From NCBI GenBank assembly GCA_020344215.1, contig CP070815.1, positions 4,292,040-4,356,039 on the forward strand: a stretch of 64,000 nt of DNA, written 5' to 3'. The stretch is from Gemmatimonadota bacterium (lineage in GTDB: Bacteria; Gemmatimonadota; Gemmatimonadetes; Palauibacterales; KS3-K002). Under the pieces are notes generated by a model that saw nothing but the letters and a program-made list of their open reading frames with translations, searched no databases and was not told where the DNA came from. The translations under genes were made by a program, and so were the position numbers. Position 1 is the stretch's first letter, and each line of letters starts with the position of its first letter. Positions 62,039-64,000 of the stretch are shown in pieces.

Positions 62039-63610
62039 ATGTCGAGCTTCTACAGCAGTCACTGGGTCATAACGTTCCTGGTCTTCTTCCCAGCGTTCGC
62101 GGGCATCGTCTGCCTCTTCCTGCCGAAGAAGGCACTGCGCCAGTGGGCGTTCGTCTCCGCGATGATCGAGTTCTTGGTCTCGCTCCCGCTGTTCTGGACC
62201 TTCCAGATCGGGTGGGTCGACTGGCAGAACTACGTGTCGGTCCCCTGGATAGGCAACTGGGGCATCTCGTACGCGCTGGGAGTTGACGGGATCTCCATAC
62301 TGCTGATCCTGCTGACGACATTCCTGCTCCCGATATCGGTTCTCGTCTCCTGGGACCAGATCAAGGAAAAGGAGCGGGCGTACTACGCGATGCTTCTCGT
62401 GCTCGTCACGGGGATTATCGGCGTCTTCGTGGCGCTCGACCTCTTCCTCTTCTACGTGTTCTGGGAAGTCACGCTCATCCCCATGTACTTCCTGATCGGT
62501 GTGTGGGGGCACGAGCGTCGAATCTACGCGGCGGTCAAGTTCTTCCTGTTCACAGCGCTCGGCTCGCTGTTGATGCTAGTTGCCATCATCGTGCTGGTGC
62601 GGCTGCACGTGGACCAGTTCGGTTTCGCCAGCCTGGCCTACGACGCTCTGCTGCGTGTCGTGGTACCGACGTCGATCCAGTACTGGATGTTCGCGGCCTT
62701 CGCCCTCGCCTTCGCCATCAAGGTCCCGATGTTCCCGTTCCACACGTGGTTGCCCGACGCCCACGTGGAAGCGCCGACTGCGGGGTCGGTGATCCTGGCG
62801 GCGGTACTCCTGAAGATGGGCGTCTACGGCTTCCTGCGTTTCGCCATCCCGCTGTTCCCGACGGTGGCTCTGAATCGCACGGTCCTGATGACCATAATGG
62901 TCCTGGCGCTTATGGGGATCATCTACACGGCGTGGGTGGCAGCGGTACAGCCGAACATCAAGAAACTGATCGCCTACACGTCGGTGGCGCACCTGGGGTT
63001 CATCATGGTGGGCACATTCGCCCTCACGGCTCAGTCGGTAACGGGTGGTGTTCTCCAGATGATCAACCACGGGTTCTCGACGGGCGCCCTGTTCATTCTG
63101 GCGGGTTTCCTTTACAACCGGCAGCACAGCTACGAGATATCGGACTACAGCGGGTTGGCGGCGGTGATACCGGTCTATTGTGGGGCGCTGGTCCTGGTTG
63201 GGTTGTCATCGATCGGACTACCCGGCCTGAACGGGTTCGTCGGCGAGTTTTTGATACTGGTGGGGTCGTTCGGGAAGCATCCCTGGGTGACGCTTCTGGC
63301 AACGACCGGTGTGGTCTTCGCCGCGTACTACATGCTGCCGATGATCCGCAGGATCGTCTGGAACGAAGTGACGATAGAAGAGAACCGGAAGTTGCTCGAC
63401 CTCTCCCGGCTGGAGTTGGCCATCATCGTTCCCCTGTTGATCATGATCGTGTTGATGGGCGTGTATCCCAAGCCGTTCATCGACAGGGTTGCAGCATCGG
63501 CGGAGGCGTTGAGCGAGCGGGTCGTGACAGTAGTCGAACGCGACGCGGGTAGCTCGGACCAAGACCTGGCTGCCGTCGGCGCAGCGGTGGACCGGCCAGG
63601 AATGCGGTGA
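62039..63610 (+). CDS. nuoM: NADH-quinone oxidoreductase subunit M
   Basis: The 523-residue subunit is the second antiporter-like unit. FYVFWEVTLIPMYFLIGVWG, the helix KVPMFPFHTWLPDAHVEAPTAGS, and HLGFIMVGTFAL are conserved, with Glu and Lys for proton transfer. Its C-terminal tail is hydrophilic. Starts at ATG 62039; the stop overlaps nuoN as GTGA. Confidence 0.95.
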   Translation: MSSFYSSHWVITFLVFFPAFAGIVCLFLPKKALRQWAFVSAMIEFLVSLPLFWTFQIGWVDWQNYVSVPWIGNWGISYALGVDGISILLILLTTFLLPISVLVSWDQIKEKERAYYAMLLVLVTGIIGVFVALDLFLFYVFWEVTLIPMYFLIGVWGHERRIYAAVKFFLFTALGSLLMLVAIIVLVRLHVDQFGFASLAYDALLRVVVPTSIQYWMFAAFALAFAIKVPMFPFHTWLPDAHVEAPTAGSVILAAVLLKMGVYGFLRFAIPLFPTVALNRTVLMTIMVLALMGIIYTAWVAAVQPNIKKLIAYTSVAHLGFIMVGTFALTAQSVTGGVLQMINHGFSTGALFILAGFLYNRQHSYEISDYSGLAAVIPVYCGALVLVGLSSIGLPGLNGFVGEFLILVGSFGKHPWVTLLATTGVVFAAYYMLPMIRRIVWNEVTIEENRKLLDLSRLELAIIVPLLIMIVLMGVYPKPFIDRVAASAEALSERVVTVVERDAGSSDQDLAAVGAAVDRPGMR

Positions 63611-64000
63611 GTGCGGCGATGCTGATAGATTTCTCGAATCACCTCGACTACCTGTGGGCGTTGCTGCCTGAGACTGTTCTTACGGCAGGGGCGCTCATTC
63701 TGTTGATGTATGACGGGTTCGCCCGTAGGCGCTCGTCCGACTCCCGAGCCGTGGGCTGGGGGAGCTTGGTCGTACTGTCACTGGCCATCGTCGCCAACAT
63801 CTGGTTGATGGGGGTAGAGGAGGCGTCTCGGACGGGCATGGTGGCCATCGACGGCTATCGCATCTTCACGAACTTCCTGTTCCTCGGCGCTGCCGCACTC
63901 GTCGTATTCATCTCGTTCGACTACACGACGCGGGAAGGGATGACCCAGGGCGAATTCTACGCCCTGCTGTTGTTCGCTGTTGTCGGTATGATGCTGCTCG
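63607..64000 (+). CDS. nuoN: NADH-quinone oxidoreductase subunit N (3' end cut by window)
   Basis: The first 131 codons are present, from GTG 63607 (ATG 63619 is an alternative) to the window edge. LLPETVLTAGALILLMYDG, IDGYRIFTNFLFLGAAALVVF and GEFYALLLFAVVGMMLL match the first helices of NuoN. It is the third antiporter-like subunit and probably the last gene of the operon. Confidence 0.9.
   Translation, partial: MSAAMLIDFSNHLDYLWALLPETVLTAGALILLMYDGFARRRSSDSRAVGWGSLVVLSLAIVANIWLMGVEEASRTGMVAIDGYRIFTNFLFLGAAALVVFISFDYTTREGMTQGEFYALLLFAVVGMMLL

Overview
The window reads as a chromosome segment of a high-GC, aerobic, Gram-negative bacterium. The Gram-negative signs are many lipoprotein signals, an outer-membrane beta-barrel, an MltA lytic transglycosylase, a SecG subunit and a full NADH/succinate respiratory chain. 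The mix of genes (a PDZ protein beside an ECF sigma factor, tricorn-type protease, M28 peptidase, several sulfatases, frequent GTG/TTG starts, tight start-stop overlaps) would fit the Gemmatimonadota, but that assignment is inference and rests on no marker gene alignment. No tRNA, rRNA, CRISPR array, insertion sequence or prophage was seen.

Layout. 1-5.9 kb: end of an ECF sigma factor, a membrane protein that may be its anti-sigma partner, a two-PDZ secreted protein, a truncated oxidoreductase on the minus strand, several small proteins (two zinc-ribbon/TM proteins, a divergent pair of paralogues, a lipoprotein that seems to start with ATC) and the MltA transglycosylase. 5.9-10.8 kb: a compact asd-lysC-dapB-dapA-dapD operon that carries aspartate towards lysine and diaminopimelate. 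11.2-14.5 kb: pepA and a beta-barrel protein. 14.5-23.1 kb: a housekeeping run yicC-gmk-rpoZ-coaBC-UDG-dnaB-radA-ispD-tsaC-LMW phosphatase.

23.2-32.4 kb is an accessory hydrolase region, mostly on the minus strand: a DDAH-type amidinohydrolase, a 5'-truncated and frameshifted tricorn protease, a serine beta-lactamase-family hydrolase, a broken C-terminal remnant of a larger protein, a sulfatase cut by an in-frame TAA, a lipoprotein and an intact sulfatase. 32.6-36.8 kb holds a small ORF, comF and the glycolytic run gap-pgk-tpiA. Two more broken membrane-protein genes lie at 36.9-38.1 kb. 38.4-43.3 kb: secG, rnhA (divergent from carA), carA, sppA, an HU gene, moaD and moaE.

43.5-47.8 kb: mdh and sdhCDAB, which place malate and succinate oxidation side by side. 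47.8-50.8 kb: an OB-fold-like membrane protein, an M28 peptidase that lacks one expected zinc ligand, and dcd. From 50.8 kb to the right edge, a strong sigma-70-like promoter precedes the 13-gene-order complex I operon nuoA-B-CD-E-F-G-H-I-J-K-L-M-N, with nuoC and nuoD fused and nuoN cut by the window edge.

Most of the window is ordinary core metabolism. The observations most worth a second look are the cluster of decayed hydrolase genes, the ATC-start lipoprotein, the back-to-back paralogue pair that shares a CATG start, the M28 zinc-ligand substitution, and a structured intergenic hairpin after the tricorn remnant. I did not find a clearly new multi-gene system.
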